64,000 bases of DNA from contig JAHIUA010000077.1 of the NCBI GenBank assembly GCA_018817385.1, positions 1-64,000 on the forward strand, given 5' to 3'. Below are positions 26,791 through 36,283 of the stretch, one piece after another. The notes beneath the pieces were generated by a model, which made no database searches, had not been told where the DNA came from, and saw only the letters and a program-made list of their open reading frames with translations. The DNA is from Pseudomonadota bacterium. GTDB lineage: Bacteria; Desulfobacterota; Desulfobulbia; Desulfobulbales; Desulfocapsaceae. Position 1 is the first letter of the stretch. Every line of letters starts with the position of its first letter. The translations under genes and the position numbers were made by a program.

Positions 26791-28392
26791 CTAATCTGTC
26801 ATAAACACACGCAGCTCCTCGATACGCGAAGGATGCTTCAATTTCTTGATAGCCTGGGCTTCGATCTGGCGAATACGTTCTCTGGTCACAGCAAAACATT
26901 TTCCCACCTCTTCCAGGGTATGATCATAACCTACATCAATACCATAACGCATCCGCACGACCTTGGCCTCGCGTGGCGAAAGCGAAGACATTACCTTACA
27001 CAGACATTCCTTCAAACTCTCTACCATTGAGGCCTCATGGGGGCTAACGCCAGAACAATCCTCAATAAAGTCACCAAGAAAGGTCTCTTCATCATCTCCC
27101 ACAGGGGTATCGAGGGAAATGGCGTCCTTGGCAGTTTTCAGGGCTGCCTTCACTTTCTCCACATCTGTACCGAGTTGTTCCGCCATCTCTTCAGGACTGG
27201 GTTCCCGGTTCTCTTCACGCACAAAATCTTTTGAAACGCGGAGTAATCGATTAATGGTCTCAATCATGTGTACGGGGAGACGGATGGTACGTCCTTGATC
27301 GGCTATTCCTCGAGTGATGGACTGACGAATCCACCAGGTGGCATAGGTACTGAATTTATAGCCCCGATGGTAATCAAATTTTTCCACGGCCTTCATCAAA
27401 CCTATATTTCCCTCCTGAATCAAATCAGGGAATTGGAGGCCTCTATTGACAAACTTTTTGGACACAGAAATCACCAGGCGAAGATTTGCCCGTACCAGTG
27501 CCTCCTTGCCATGTTTATTGATATCACGTCCCGTTTCCACCTCATGGAGGACAGTATTCAGGGCCCGGTAGCCAAACCCCAGCCCCTCTTTCAGTTGCAT
27601 GGCAATACGGTGCTCCAACTCACTTGGGCTGATATCGCCCTCACCGGTCTCCACCGCAGCCAGCTTATGTTCTTTCAGGAGCTCGACCCGAACTCTTCGA
27701 AAACGCCTGACCAGATCTTTCAGATTGGATGCCACTCCGTTAATACAACGGGTACAGATAATCCGGTCATGGAACAGAGCCGAAACCTCTGCCCCAATAG
27801 CCAGCATCTGCCGACTGATGTCATCAATCTCTCCCTGATCCCCAGAACAGGCAACCAGCCTCTCCTGCAGAGCCAGCCGTTTTTGGTCCAGGAGCAAGGC
27901 CTTATCTATCTTCTTGAGGAAAGCCTTTTTTTCTTTTTCAACAACTGCCGGTTGATTATCCTGAATTCCACGCAGAATCTGAAATATTTTCATAGTATCC
28001 GCCCGCAATTCATCAGCAACCTGTTGCAAAGCAGGGATAGCCAGAGGGGTCGACAGAACTGCATCCTGAACCTGCAAGAGGCCCTCTTCCATCATGCGAG
28101 CCAATTCCAGTTCTTCTTCATGACTGAGCAGAGTCAAAGTACCCATCTCTCGCAGATAGATACTCATTGGATCCACAGCATGATCAGCCCGCCTGACTGA
28201 AGTCCTGGCAAGGCGTCGACGCTGCCCCTGTCTCCTGTCGGTAAAAGGGCCTGCGCGCCGATCACTTCTATCAATGGTTCTCCGGTCCTCTTCCACGCCT
28301 TTGGGAAGACCAACAGAACGCAGTTCTTCTCCGGAATCAAAGATTCCAGTGAGATCCAGTATATCATCACCTAACAGATCGTCATCAGCCAT
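26791..28392 (-). CDS. rpoD: RNA polymerase primary sigma factor (sigma-70)
   Basis: A 533-residue housekeeping sigma factor. Region 1.2 starts near residue 72 ([21 protein letters not shown]). Regions 2.1-2.4 include [59 protein letters not shown] (about 300-358, cited here only by its core [11 protein letters not shown]). Region 4.2 has [20 protein letters not shown] (about 497-516). The N-terminal region 1.1 is replaced by a short acidic then arginine-rich stretch, and the protein is shorter than the E. coli one (613). Downstream lies a strong terminator. Confidence 0.95.
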   Translation of the reverse strand: MADDDLLGDDILDLTGIFDSGEELRSVGLPKGVEEDRRTIDRSDRRAGPFTDRRQGQRRRLARTSVRRADHAVDPMSIYLREMGTLTLLSHEEELELARMMEEGLLQVQDAVLSTPLAIPALQQVADELRADTMKIFQILRGIQDNQPAVVEKEKKAFLKKIDKALLLDQKRLALQERLVACSGDQGEIDDISRQMLAIGAEVSALFHDRIICTRCINGVASNLKDLVRRFRRVRVELLKEHKLAAVETGEGDISPSELEHRIAMQLKEGLGFGYRALNTVLHEVETGRDINKHGKEALVRANLRLVISVSKKFVNRGLQFPDLIQEGNIGLMKAVEKFDYHRGYKFSTYATWWIRQSITRGIADQGRTIRLPVHMIETINRLLRVSKDFVREENREPSPEEMAEQLGTDVEKVKAALKTAKDAISLDTPVGDDEETFLGDFIEDCSGVSPHEASMVESLKECLCKVMSSLSPREAKVVRMRYGIDVGYDHTLEEVGKCFAVTRERIRQIEAQAIKKLKHPSRIEELRVFMTD

Positions 28393-28727
28393 TACACCCC
28401 TCCCACGGCAACAGCACGCCTTCTAACCCACCAGAAAACGGCCAATCAACAGCATATTCTACTCTCCTGTTTATCAAGCTGCACAGTATAACAAAATCGT
28501 AACGTAAAGCAACGTTTTCACGATCAATACCTAAAAAAAAGAAAAATCTGCAGTTCCTGGCGAGGTGGGGACGTCAGTAAAAAGATTTCAAGACAACACA
28601 TTACTCACGCCAATTCAGCACCTTAGAGATTGTGACAGCGGTTTCCGAGTTAGCTCATTAAAACTCACAGCAATGGGCAGGTATGGCTCCCCTTCGCACC
28701 AGAGCCATAAGCGAAAAGAATCTCATG
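28393..28727. other. Intergenic region between dnaG and rpoD
   Basis: It should contain the rpoD promoter on the minus strand. AT-rich sequence near 28480-28545 is suggestive, but I cannot point to a convincing -35/-10 pair. No gene or repeat is seen. Confidence 0.35.
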
Positions 28728-30566
28728 TTAACTCACCATCCTGGGGCGAAGAGAGTGGAGCTTATTGTCCACCTCTTTTTTTTCAAATACCAGCTGCTGC
28801 AGCAGTTCACTGGCCCCCCCCCGCTGGGCGCATTCAATCATTTTTTCTTTTAATTTTAATGACATTCGCTCCAGTTTTTCCCGTTCCAACCAGGAAAGAA
28901 ACTCGGCCAGCTCTTTTTCAGTCTCTTCAGCACTGAATGGCCTGCTGCCAGAAGAAGAGTTGAGCAATATTTCTGCAACGAGAACACGCTCTCCTCCTTC
29001 TGGCAGTCCTGCCAACAACTCCTCAGGCTCGACTTCAGCCGACTTTTCAATCAAGGCCTTCAATTGCAGATAGAGGATTTCACCGATACTGCCGACCAGG
29101 CAAGAACGAATCCCAGCCTTTTCCAGCTGTGGTAAAGAACGGGGATAGAGAATCATATGGGTAACCATCTGTTTCTGAAAAAAAGTCAGGGGGGCAAGTT
29201 GTTCATGACGGGATAGTTGTTTTCGTCTCGCCTCCGGGGGAGGGGGAGGAGGAGGCACAGCCAGCGAGACAGGGACCAGGGCAGCCCCTAATTCTTTTAC
29301 TGGAACACCAATGGTTTCACTGAAATGAGAGAGCATCAGAGAGCGCTGGAGAGGAGAGACGGCTGCTTTGAGCAAAGGGCGAAGCTCATCGATAATCCTG
29401 CTTTTACCATCCAGGGTCAGACCATGTTCTTCAACCAATCGCTGGAGAGTAAATTCAGGCAGGGGCATTGCCTGTCCGAGAAGGGCCTCCAGAGCAGGAA
29501 GCCCTTTCTCACGGATAAAGGTATCCGGGTCATAGCCAAGAGGCAGCAGGGCCACTTTCCCAGCCACCTGCTCAGCCAGAAATAAGGGAACCGCCCGCAT
29601 GGCAGCCTTGACCCCTGCCACATCTCCATCAAAAAGCAGGACATATTCCTCGGCATAGCCCTTCAACAACTTCAGTTGCTGGACGGTGAGCGCAGTCCCC
29701 AGAGGTGCCACCACATTAGGACAGCCTTCAACAACCAGCGACACCAGGTCAAAATTCCCTTCCACCAGAATCACCTGTTGTCTTCGTCGAATCTCCTCCC
29801 CCTGCTGATACAGGCCCAGCAAAGAATTGCTCTTATTAAAGACCAGGCTTTCCGGGGAATTCATATACTTAGGCTGGCCCTCCCCCACAATACGCCCCCC
29901 AAAACCGGTTATTCGCCCCTGACGATCAAAGATGGGGAAAAGGATCCTGTCTCGAAAACGGTCATAGCTCCCTCCCTGCTCCTTTTTCACTAGTAACCCG
30001 ACCTCTTGGCCAAGATGACGTTCTGCAGCGTCCAATTGGCCCCCGAGGAAATTCCAGCCAGCTACTTCGGGTGAGGGAGCATACCCTATCTTAAAACGCT
30101 CCTGAATCTCAGCTGGAATCTGCCTCTCCTCCATATAACGCCTGGCCCCCTCCGCCTGAGGAGCATGAACAAGATAGTCCTGAAAAATCGCAGCCGCCTT
30201 CTCATTGAGTGCATGCATGGCCTTACGCCGCCGACTTCGTTCCTGCTCCTGTGCCGACTGCACTTTTTCAGGAATTTCTATCTGGTAGCGCCTGGCCAGA
30301 TTCTTGAGCGCAGCGGGAAAATCAAGGTTATGATATTTCATGAGAAAACTGTAGACGTCTCCCGATGCTGCACAACCAAAGCAATAAAAGAATTGCTGTC
30401 CGGGATGCACTGAAAAGGATGGTGTTTTTTCCCCATGAAAGGGACAGAGACCAAGATAACGGACCCCGGCGCGCTTCAACTCCACACATTCCCCTATAAC
30501 CTCAACGATATCAGCCTGCTCCTTAACCTGAGCCGCGAGATCATCACCGAATTCTGTATATCTCAT
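28728..30566 (-). CDS. dnaG: DNA primase
   Basis: A 612-residue DnaG. The zinc-binding domain CPFHGEKTPSFSVHPGQQFF then CFGC (about 40-65) is intact. The RNA polymerase core includes KIGYAPSP (about 153-160) and the Toprim motifs VILVEGNFDLVSL (about 261-273) and VLLFDGDVAGVKAAMRAV (about 307-324). A proline-rich linker (PPPPPPEARRKQ, about 425-436) precedes the C-terminal DnaB-interaction domain. The start MRYTEFGDDLAAQVKEQADI at 30566 matches the family; an extension to 30608 does not. dnaG-rpoD is the usual macromolecular-synthesis order. Confidence 0.94.
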   Translation of the reverse strand: MRYTEFGDDLAAQVKEQADIVEVIGECVELKRAGVRYLGLCPFHGEKTPSFSVHPGQQFFYCFGCAASGDVYSFLMKYHNLDFPAALKNLARRYQIEIPEKVQSAQEQERSRRRKAMHALNEKAAAIFQDYLVHAPQAEGARRYMEERQIPAEIQERFKIGYAPSPEVAGWNFLGGQLDAAERHLGQEVGLLVKKEQGGSYDRFRDRILFPIFDRQGRITGFGGRIVGEGQPKYMNSPESLVFNKSNSLLGLYQQGEEIRRRQQVILVEGNFDLVSLVVEGCPNVVAPLGTALTVQQLKLLKGYAEEYVLLFDGDVAGVKAAMRAVPLFLAEQVAGKVALLPLGYDPDTFIREKGLPALEALLGQAMPLPEFTLQRLVEEHGLTLDGKSRIIDELRPLLKAAVSPLQRSLMLSHFSETIGVPVKELGAALVPVSLAVPPPPPPPEARRKQLSRHEQLAPLTFFQKQMVTHMILYPRSLPQLEKAGIRSCLVGSIGEILYLQLKALIEKSAEVEPEELLAGLPEGGERVLVAEILLNSSSGSRPFSAEETEKELAEFLSWLEREKLERMSLKLKEKMIECAQRGGASELLQQLVFEKKEVDNKLHSLRPRMVS

Positions 30567-30777
30567 ATCATTTTCCAAAAAAGAAAGGTGCATGTCCCTC
30601 TCGAACACGCTATATTTATTTTTACTCCTTCACAACGTCGTAAAAACAAAATGCCAGATGACACTCAACAGAACACATCATCTGCTTTGTTGTGGCAAAT
30701 TTTACCCTATAGAAAGGCAGGATGACCCTTCTGTCAAGAAGATAGACGTTCCTAGCCTGGCTGACACGAGGTATGCC

Positions 30778-31497
30778 ATGGAAGATTTCAGTCAGACACT
30801 GGCCTTTGAAGTAAAAAAAGAGATTGCTGATCGCTACTTTGGCTTTCGCAAAATCATTGAAGAAGACTCGAATTATTACCAGCAGGAAGTCATCGCCTCT
30901 ACCCTCCTCCTGGAAAAACGAATCGGTTTCGACCTCCTCCGTATCTATTCCCTACTCCAGGAGAACCACCTCATCACCCGCTTTTTTGAGCTCACTAAAC
31001 TGGACGATGTCCTCTTTTTTGACACCTATGTCAGCCATTCACCTACCATCCGCAAACGACTTTTTGCAGATCAGCGCGTCCGTGGATTTTTTAGAAAATG
31101 GCGTTTTCGCAATATGTTTGTTGATGTCTACACAGCCCTTGGCGATCATGTGGACAGCTACCGAGAAAAGTTTGCCTCTCTTGTTGAACAGCATGAAATT
31201 ATTGAAGAAGAAATCAAACTCTTCTATCAAAAAAATGACATCAGCGGCATCATGCTTTTTCTCCGCAAGCTCGATGGGGCCAATGCGGGAACCTCCGGTT
31301 CCATGTCCGGAACCATTGACAGTGAAGGGGCCATCGCCATCGAGCAAAAAATGCGTCTTCAGGCCCCGCAATCAGTGGAAAAATTTCTCCCTTCCATTCC
31401 TGCCATCCCCCCCTTTTCCTCCATCAGATCAGAACTGAACAAGCTGATCAACGAGGCCTACTCATCCCAGCCTGGTTTCGACCTGAAAAATCTCTAA
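30778..31497 (+). CDS. Conserved-looking protein of unknown function
   Basis: A 239-residue soluble protein that I do not recognise. Residues 1-160 look mostly helical, starting MEDFSQTLAFEVKKEIADRY. A Gly/Ser-rich stretch, GANAGTSGSMSGT, lies near 170-182, and a proline-rich segment, PSIPAIPPF, near 205-213. No signal peptide, membrane helix or cysteine cluster is visible. GAGG 6 nt upstream supports the ATG at 30778. It is divergent from dnaG and lies 108 nt before htpX. Confidence 0.7.
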   Translation: MEDFSQTLAFEVKKEIADRYFGFRKIIEEDSNYYQQEVIASTLLLEKRIGFDLLRIYSLLQENHLITRFFELTKLDDVLFFDTYVSHSPTIRKRLFADQRVRGFFRKWRFRNMFVDVYTALGDHVDSYREKFASLVEQHEIIEEEIKLFYQKNDISGIMLFLRKLDGANAGTSGSMSGTIDSEGAIAIEQKMRLQAPQSVEKFLPSIPAIPPFSSIRSELNKLINEAYSSQPGFDLKNL

Positions 31498-31518
31498 GCA
31501 ACAGTCCTTCTCTCCATC

Positions 31519-31546
31519 TTGACAGAACCTGACCCATCATTATTAT
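31519..31546 (+). promoter_or_regulatory. Promoter of htpX
   Basis: TTGACA at 31519-31524 and TATTAT at 31541-31546 are separated by 16 nt. The predicted start is about 31553, with a 50-nt leader to the htpX ATG. No heat-shock (sigma-32) consensus is evident. Confidence 0.6.
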
Positions 31547-31605
31547 GTCGTCAGTGCTGTCCTTTGAGGACAAAAAGAAAAAAACAAACCAATTATGGAG
31601 GACCT

Positions 31606-32442
31606 ATGACGAGTATGCTCAAAACAGGCCTGCTCATGGCAGCCCTTACTGCTGTTTTTATGGTAGCAGGACAACTCTTGGGCGGCAGCAACGGCATGGT
31701 CTTTGCTCTGCTAATGGCCTTGGCAATGAATTTTTTCGCCTACTGGTACAGCGACAAAGTGGCCTTGAAAATGAGTGGGGCCCAGGAAGTATCTTCAACA
31801 GAGGCCGCAGATCTGCACCAGATGGTGGCAAGCCTCTCTTCTCGGGCAGGACTGCCCAAACCACGAATCTATATTATCCACCAGGATACTCCCAACGCCT
31901 TTGCCACCGGCAGGAATCCTGATCATGCCGCAGTGGCCGTGACCAGTGGCCTGATGCAAATTCTCAAGCGCGATGAACTTGAGGGGGTTCTGGCCCATGA
32001 ACTTGGCCACATCAAAAATCACGATATCCTTATCAGTTCCATAGCCGCTACCATGGCTGGCGCTATCAGTTATATGGCCAGCATGGCTCAGTGGGCAATG
32101 ATTTTTGGCGGTCGCTCCGATAGGGATCAAGGTGGTGGTTTGATCAGCAGCCTGCTGATGATGATTCTGGCACCCATTGGCGCCTCGATTATCCAGATGG
32201 CTATTTCAAGAAGTAGAGAGTTTCAGGCCGACGCCACAGGTGCTGCCATTTGCGGTCACCCTCGCTCCCTGGCTTCTGCCCTCCAACAACTGGAGCATTA
32301 TAATCGACGCCGCCCCATGCAGGTCAATCCCGCAACAGCACAGATGTATATCGTCAATCCCCTGGCCGGAGGCCAGCTTGCCAATCTCTTTTCCACCCAC
32401 CCCCCCATTCAGGAACGAATCAGGCGGTTGAGTCTTCTCTAG
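31606..32442 (+). CDS. htpX: HtpX membrane zinc protease
   Basis: A 278-residue M48 metalloprotease of the inner membrane that degrades damaged membrane proteins. Two N-terminal helices (about 5-40) precede NAFATGRNPDHAAVAVT (about 99-115). The zinc site VLAHELGHIKNHD (about 130-142, HExxH) and the third ligand in SREFQADATGA (about 204-214) are intact. Two further helices lie about 146-165 and 178-198. GGAGG 4 nt upstream fixes the start. The TAG stop (32440-32442) is shared with the CTAG end of palindromic repeat copy B. Confidence 0.95.
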   Translation: MTSMLKTGLLMAALTAVFMVAGQLLGGSNGMVFALLMALAMNFFAYWYSDKVALKMSGAQEVSSTEAADLHQMVASLSSRAGLPKPRIYIIHQDTPNAFATGRNPDHAAVAVTSGLMQILKRDELEGVLAHELGHIKNHDILISSIAATMAGAISYMASMAQWAMIFGGRSDRDQGGGLISSLLMMILAPIGASIIQMAISRSREFQADATGAAICGHPRSLASALQQLEHYNRRRPMQVNPATAQMYIVNPLAGGQLANLFSTHPPIQERIRRLSLL

Positions 32443-32606
32443 AAGCCTGTCGGACTCGGACTTAAATCTGCTGCAAATTTGACAACTCGGCCCATATTGC
32501 CATGGCTTTTGGTTTAAGAGTCCTGCTCTTCGCCTCAAATCCATGAAAATCTGGTCTCGAGTTCTCTCATTTTCGCTACGATTCTCTAAATCCGACAGAC
32601 TCCCAG
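32439..32606 (+). repeat. Palindromic repeat (MITE-like), copy B, complete
   Basis: A 168-bp element with near-perfect 16-bp terminal inverted repeats: CTAGAAGCCTGTCGGA at the left and TCCGACAGACTCCCAG at the right. It starts in the htpX stop codon. It differs from copy A at about 11 positions, and two pairs of these changes are compensatory in predicted internal stems. No coding capacity is evident. The same length as copy C supports a defined mobile unit. Confidence 0.85.
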
Positions 32607-32774
32607 CATCTCAAATAAACAATCCCTTCTCCCCCTCTCCCATTGCCAATAGTGGATTGTTTGCCATTCGCCGCCCTCCTGTGCACATAACAGTTGCTTT
32701 TTCTCAATTCCAGGTCATATAATACCACATAGATTCTTTATCCCTTATGTCATTATATACCCTTAGAAAGCCAT
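32607..32774. other. Intergenic region after repeat copy B
   Basis: AT-rich region upstream of the GGDEF-like gene, which probably holds its promoter. Nothing further could be supported. Confidence 0.35.
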
Positions 32775-34433
32775 ATGCGCGAAACCATTATCATAGCACA
32801 TCCACGTTTCGGGGAGGCCCAATCCCTTGCAGCGCGAGTGACTGCCGCTATGGCAGAGTGTGTCGTCCTTACAGCCGACTCCTGCAAAGAAGTGTCCTCC
32901 CTCTTCAAAAAACATAACTGTTTAATGGTGCTTATCGACAGCGACCTCTGCCTTGAGCACCTTCCCGACCTCCTGTTACCCGATGAGGCCTTGCTCCTCC
33001 TCACAACAGAGAGAGAACTTAATGGAGATCTTCTTCAACCACTCGCCAGGCGGCCATGGTCCTACGACGTCATCGATTCCTCGGCAACCACTTTTCAACT
33101 CACCAGAAGAATTCATCTTTTTATCAAAATGGCCAGAGTCGGCAACAAACTCGACGAATGTCAAAGACAGGTCAAACACCTAACAACTAAAATCTCCAAT
33201 ACCGAGCAGTCATTGATCTCCCACCAGCATTACCTGGATATCCTTGCCGAGTGTGACGGACTCACAGGTCTCTTCAACCGTAAACACCTCTCGAATGTCC
33301 TGCAGCAGGAATTCAAACGGGCCAAACTCAACAAAACAGACCTCTCACTCCTTCTCCTCGACATTGATCACTTCAACGAGATAAACAAGAATTCCAGCCA
33401 GCTCTATGGTGATTTCGTCCTCAACGAAATGGCAGCCAGACTCACCAGCAGTACTCGTGACAGTGACATCTGTTTTCGATTTGGCGGCGGAAATTTCATC
33501 GTCCTTCTCCCCCAATCCGACATTGCATACAGCCGTCTGGTGGCAGATAAACTGAGACAGAGTTGTGAAACAAAGCAATTTGATAACGGACAGGTCTGCA
33601 GGCATGTGACCATTTCCATAGGCATTGCCTCCCTGCACGGCTCGCAACCTGAGACACCAGATGAATTAATCCACATGGCAGACAGAGCTCTGTACCAAGC
33701 CAAAGCCGAAGGCAGAAACAGATGCCAGGTGTTTTTCAAGAAGGAGTCACCTTCTCCCCCTGACAGCGTCACTGTCCTCCAGGAAACCCTGAGCAGGATG
33801 ATGGAAAAGACCCGAAACAGTTCCCTCGCTTCCATTGAATTGCTGGCGCGTAACGTTGGCGGCGAGAATGACAAAGACCATATCCGCAAGGCCAAACAGG
33901 TAATCGATCTTTTCAGCAAGCGTCTCAAATTCTCCGAATCAATACAGCGGACTCTGAAGAATTCACTGACCCTTTCCGTCTGTTTCCGCTACCTGCTGCA
34001 CAAAGACCTTATCAGCAAGGCAGGCAAGTTGAGTGCTGATGAGCTAAAAACCATCGAAGACCTCCCTTATAAGTATGTTGAACTGACGCAACTCTTCGAC
34101 TACTTTTCTCAGGAACGTCGAATCCTCCTCTGTCATCGCGAGTGGTATGACGGGAATGGATACCCAGAGGGACTCAGCGGTGACGAAATCCCGGTCGGAG
34201 CCAAGATATTCAACCTGGCCGATGCCTTAGCTGCCATGATTACAGACAGGCCCTACCGCAAGCGCCTTGCCTCAACACAGGTTCTAATCGAGCTTGAAAA
34301 GGGCGCAGGCAAACAGTGGGACCCGCAGCTCGTCTTGCTGTTACTCGACATCCTTGAACAGGAAGACTTCCTGTCCCTGGAAAAGCATCTCATTACTGAG
34401 ACAAGAGACCGGATACTCGACACTTTAGGATAA
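32775..34433 (+). CDS. Degenerate GGDEF / HD-GYP-like signalling protein
   Basis: A 552-residue protein with three parts. Residues 1-125 look like a degenerate response-regulator receiver. A GGDEF domain starts at DGLTGLFNRKHL (about 162-173), but the active-site motif is GGGNF (237-241) instead of GGDEF, so cyclase activity is unlikely. The inhibitory c-di-GMP site RDSD, five residues upstream, is intact. The C-terminal part (about 385-520) resembles HD-GYP: HREWYDGNGYPEGL is conserved, but the HD pair is lost (LLHKDLISKAGK). I infer a c-di-GMP receptor rather than an enzyme. An HDOD gene follows after 7 nt. Confidence 0.82.
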   Translation: MRETIIIAHPRFGEAQSLAARVTAAMAECVVLTADSCKEVSSLFKKHNCLMVLIDSDLCLEHLPDLLLPDEALLLLTTERELNGDLLQPLARRPWSYDVIDSSATTFQLTRRIHLFIKMARVGNKLDECQRQVKHLTTKISNTEQSLISHQHYLDILAECDGLTGLFNRKHLSNVLQQEFKRAKLNKTDLSLLLLDIDHFNEINKNSSQLYGDFVLNEMAARLTSSTRDSDICFRFGGGNFIVLLPQSDIAYSRLVADKLRQSCETKQFDNGQVCRHVTISIGIASLHGSQPETPDELIHMADRALYQAKAEGRNRCQVFFKKESPSPPDSVTVLQETLSRMMEKTRNSSLASIELLARNVGGENDKDHIRKAKQVIDLFSKRLKFSESIQRTLKNSLTLSVCFRYLLHKDLISKAGKLSADELKTIEDLPYKYVELTQLFDYFSQERRILLCHREWYDGNGYPEGLSGDEIPVGAKIFNLADALAAMITDRPYRKRLASTQVLIELEKGAGKQWDPQLVLLLLDILEQEDFLSLEKHLITETRDRILDTLG

Positions 34434-34440
34434 CGCATCC

Positions 34441-35325
34441 ATGCAAAACCAGCATATCACCCAAGTTTTTAATCAGGTTGATTCCCTTCCCTCTCTGCCG
34501 GCAACTGTCGCCAAGGTCCTGGCGGTAACCGCAGACCCAGAAAGTTCGGCCACTGATCTGATGGAGGCCATTCTTCCTGACCAGTCCATGTGTGCGACCA
34601 TCCTCAAGATAGCCAACTCCGCCTTCTTCGGAATGCCTAGAGAGGTTGCTACCATGGACAAGGCAGTCACTGTCCTGGGCTTTAATGAGGTACATAATAT
34701 CGTTTTGGGAAAAGCTGTTTTTAATTCTTTCCAAAAGATAGGGACAGGAAGCCAAAAGACGATACAGGAATTTTGGGCTCACTCCTTCTCCTGTGCCCTG
34801 GCAGCCAAGATCCTGGCTGACGATCTCGGCTGTTCTCCAAGCGAGCTCTTTATTGCCGGCCTCATTCACGACATAGGGAAACTGGTCATTTTAATGGCCC
34901 TCCCAGGAGAGTACCTCCCCATGCTTGAACTCACCGGTATCCATCAACTCAAATGCCATCAAGCAGAGAGTGAAACCTTTAACATCAATCATGAGCAGGT
35001 GGGCTTTCGCCTCCTCACACGCTGGCTCTTTCCAGAACGGCTTCTCAACTCAGTTGGCTTTCACCATCATCCCCAGAATGACGGGAACAATTCACTCTAC
35101 GCTCTCATCATTCAGCTCAGTGACATCCTCAGTATTCTCCTCCATGAACAAGGAATCGACTCCAGCAAGAGCCTGCTTTCTCAGGTTTCCACGCTTCTCC
35201 CTGGGACAAAATCCCTCTGGAAACAGCATCATCTTGTCATTAAAGAAGAGCAACTGGAAGAATGGAGTCAAAAACTGAAAATCAGCCTTGAACAAGACAA
35301 TGGAATCTTACAGATGTTTTCCTGA
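34441..35325 (+). CDS. HDOD-domain signalling protein
   Basis: A 294-residue protein, essentially one HDOD domain. It starts near residue 12 with VDSLPSLPATVAKVLAV and includes ILKIANSAFFGMPREVATMDKAV (about 57-79, cited in part) and LFIAGLIHDIGKLVI (about 138-152), with the HD residues present. HDOD proteins act in signalling and chemotaxis-linked regulation; partners are unknown. AGGATAA of the preceding stop serves as ribosome binding site, so it is likely in an operon with the GGDEF-like gene. Confidence 0.88.
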   Translation: MQNQHITQVFNQVDSLPSLPATVAKVLAVTADPESSATDLMEAILPDQSMCATILKIANSAFFGMPREVATMDKAVTVLGFNEVHNIVLGKAVFNSFQKIGTGSQKTIQEFWAHSFSCALAAKILADDLGCSPSELFIAGLIHDIGKLVILMALPGEYLPMLELTGIHQLKCHQAESETFNINHEQVGFRLLTRWLFPERLLNSVGFHHHPQNDGNNSLYALIIQLSDILSILLHEQGIDSSKSLLSQVSTLLPGTKSLWKQHHLVIKEEQLEEWSQKLKISLEQDNGILQMFS

Positions 35326-35558
35326 TGTCAAGGGGAGATGATGGCGCGAGCCCTGGATATAGGCCCGCCGCCGAGACTGTCGCCTCTCCATCATCATCCT
35401 TGCCCATTCACGCCCCACCAAGAAGTCCCCTTTTTTCGCAATTGGCAAGCAGCGGCCTGGCTGAAGCCGAAATCACTGGCGCCGGCTTCATGGCCTCTTT
35501 TTTCCTGGCACAAAAGAGAGAGACACCCTCTCAGCTTACTGGCCATCTACTTCCTTGA
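35325..35558 (+). CDS. Possible small protein coupled to the HDOD gene
   Basis: A 77-codon frame whose ATG overlaps the HDOD stop as TGATG, a common translational-coupling arrangement. The peptide is proline- and serine-rich at the start, ends SQLTGHLLP and resembles nothing I know. Its 3' end overlaps the convergent tpiA-like gene by 23 bp. It could be a chance frame. Confidence 0.2.
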   Translation: MSRGDDGASPGYRPAAETVASPSSSLPIHAPPRSPLFSQLASSGLAEAEITGAGFMASFFLAQKRETPSQLTGHLLP

Positions 35559-36237
35559 GGGAAGCCCGGACCTTGTTGCAGATGGCAACAAAGGATTGTG
35601 CATCCAGACTGGACTCGCCGACAAAAAGTCCGGAAAGCTGGGGCAGACTGATATAGGACGTTACATTGTCGGGAAAGAGGGAACCACCATAGATCACCGG
35701 CCGTTTAGGATGAACCTGCGCGATCGATTTGACAGCCTCAGCCACGCGTTGCGGCTCCTCGGGAACCCGGGCCACAGTTCCTTCTGTGGGACTATAGGCA
35801 ATAATCATTTCTTCACATTCAATCTCAGTTAAAGCCATCAACTGGGACATGGGGTACGGCTGATCAAGACAGACGATGGGCTTTAAACCTGCGTCTACAG
35901 ACTCGGCCAGTTTGTTGGCAATATCCTGTGGTGTTTCGTGAAAATATCGTCTTCGTTCCGAATGGCCGATAATGACGTACTCCACCAGGCCCTTGAGCAT
36001 ATCGGCTGCCACAGCTCCGGTATAAGAACCTTTGGGAAAAGGAGATACATCCTGGGCTGCCAAAGAGACATTTTTCAACTGCAGGGCCCGGACAAACCGA
36101 GAGAGAGGGAGAAGACAGAGAAGAGAAGGGGCCACGACAACCTGGAGGCCGGCAACGGGTCTATACAGTGCGGCAAACTCTGCAAACCAATCCTCTGCCG
36201 CGCTCTCCCCCTTATTGCACTTCCAGTTGCCAATCAC
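35536..36237 (-). CDS. Triosephosphate isomerase-like protein lacking the catalytic glutamate
   Basis: A 233-residue TIM-barrel homologue. GNWKCN (Lys), VIIGHSERRRYF (His), VIYGGSLFPDN and LFVGESSLD are all TpiA marks. The catalytic glutamate motif, normally AYEPVWAIGTG, reads AYSPTEGTVARV, so Glu is replaced by Ser and loop 6 is altered. CIGE is likewise CLDQ. The only start I can assign is a GTG at 36237 with a poor ribosome binding site, giving a protein that begins at IGNWK. It could be an unusual isomerase, an inactive paralogue or a protein of new function. It is the last gene of a long minus-strand run. Confidence 0.75.
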   Translation of the reverse strand: MIGNWKCNKGESAAEDWFAEFAALYRPVAGLQVVVAPSLLCLLPLSRFVRALQLKNVSLAAQDVSPFPKGSYTGAVAADMLKGLVEYVIIGHSERRRYFHETPQDIANKLAESVDAGLKPIVCLDQPYPMSQLMALTEIECEEMIIAYSPTEGTVARVPEEPQRVAEAVKSIAQVHPKRPVIYGGSLFPDNVTSYISLPQLSGLFVGESSLDAQSFVAICNKVRASLKEVDGQ

Positions 36238-36283
36238 ATATTTTTTTATAGCCGTTTTCTCATTACCCTCAGTTCATGACCAT

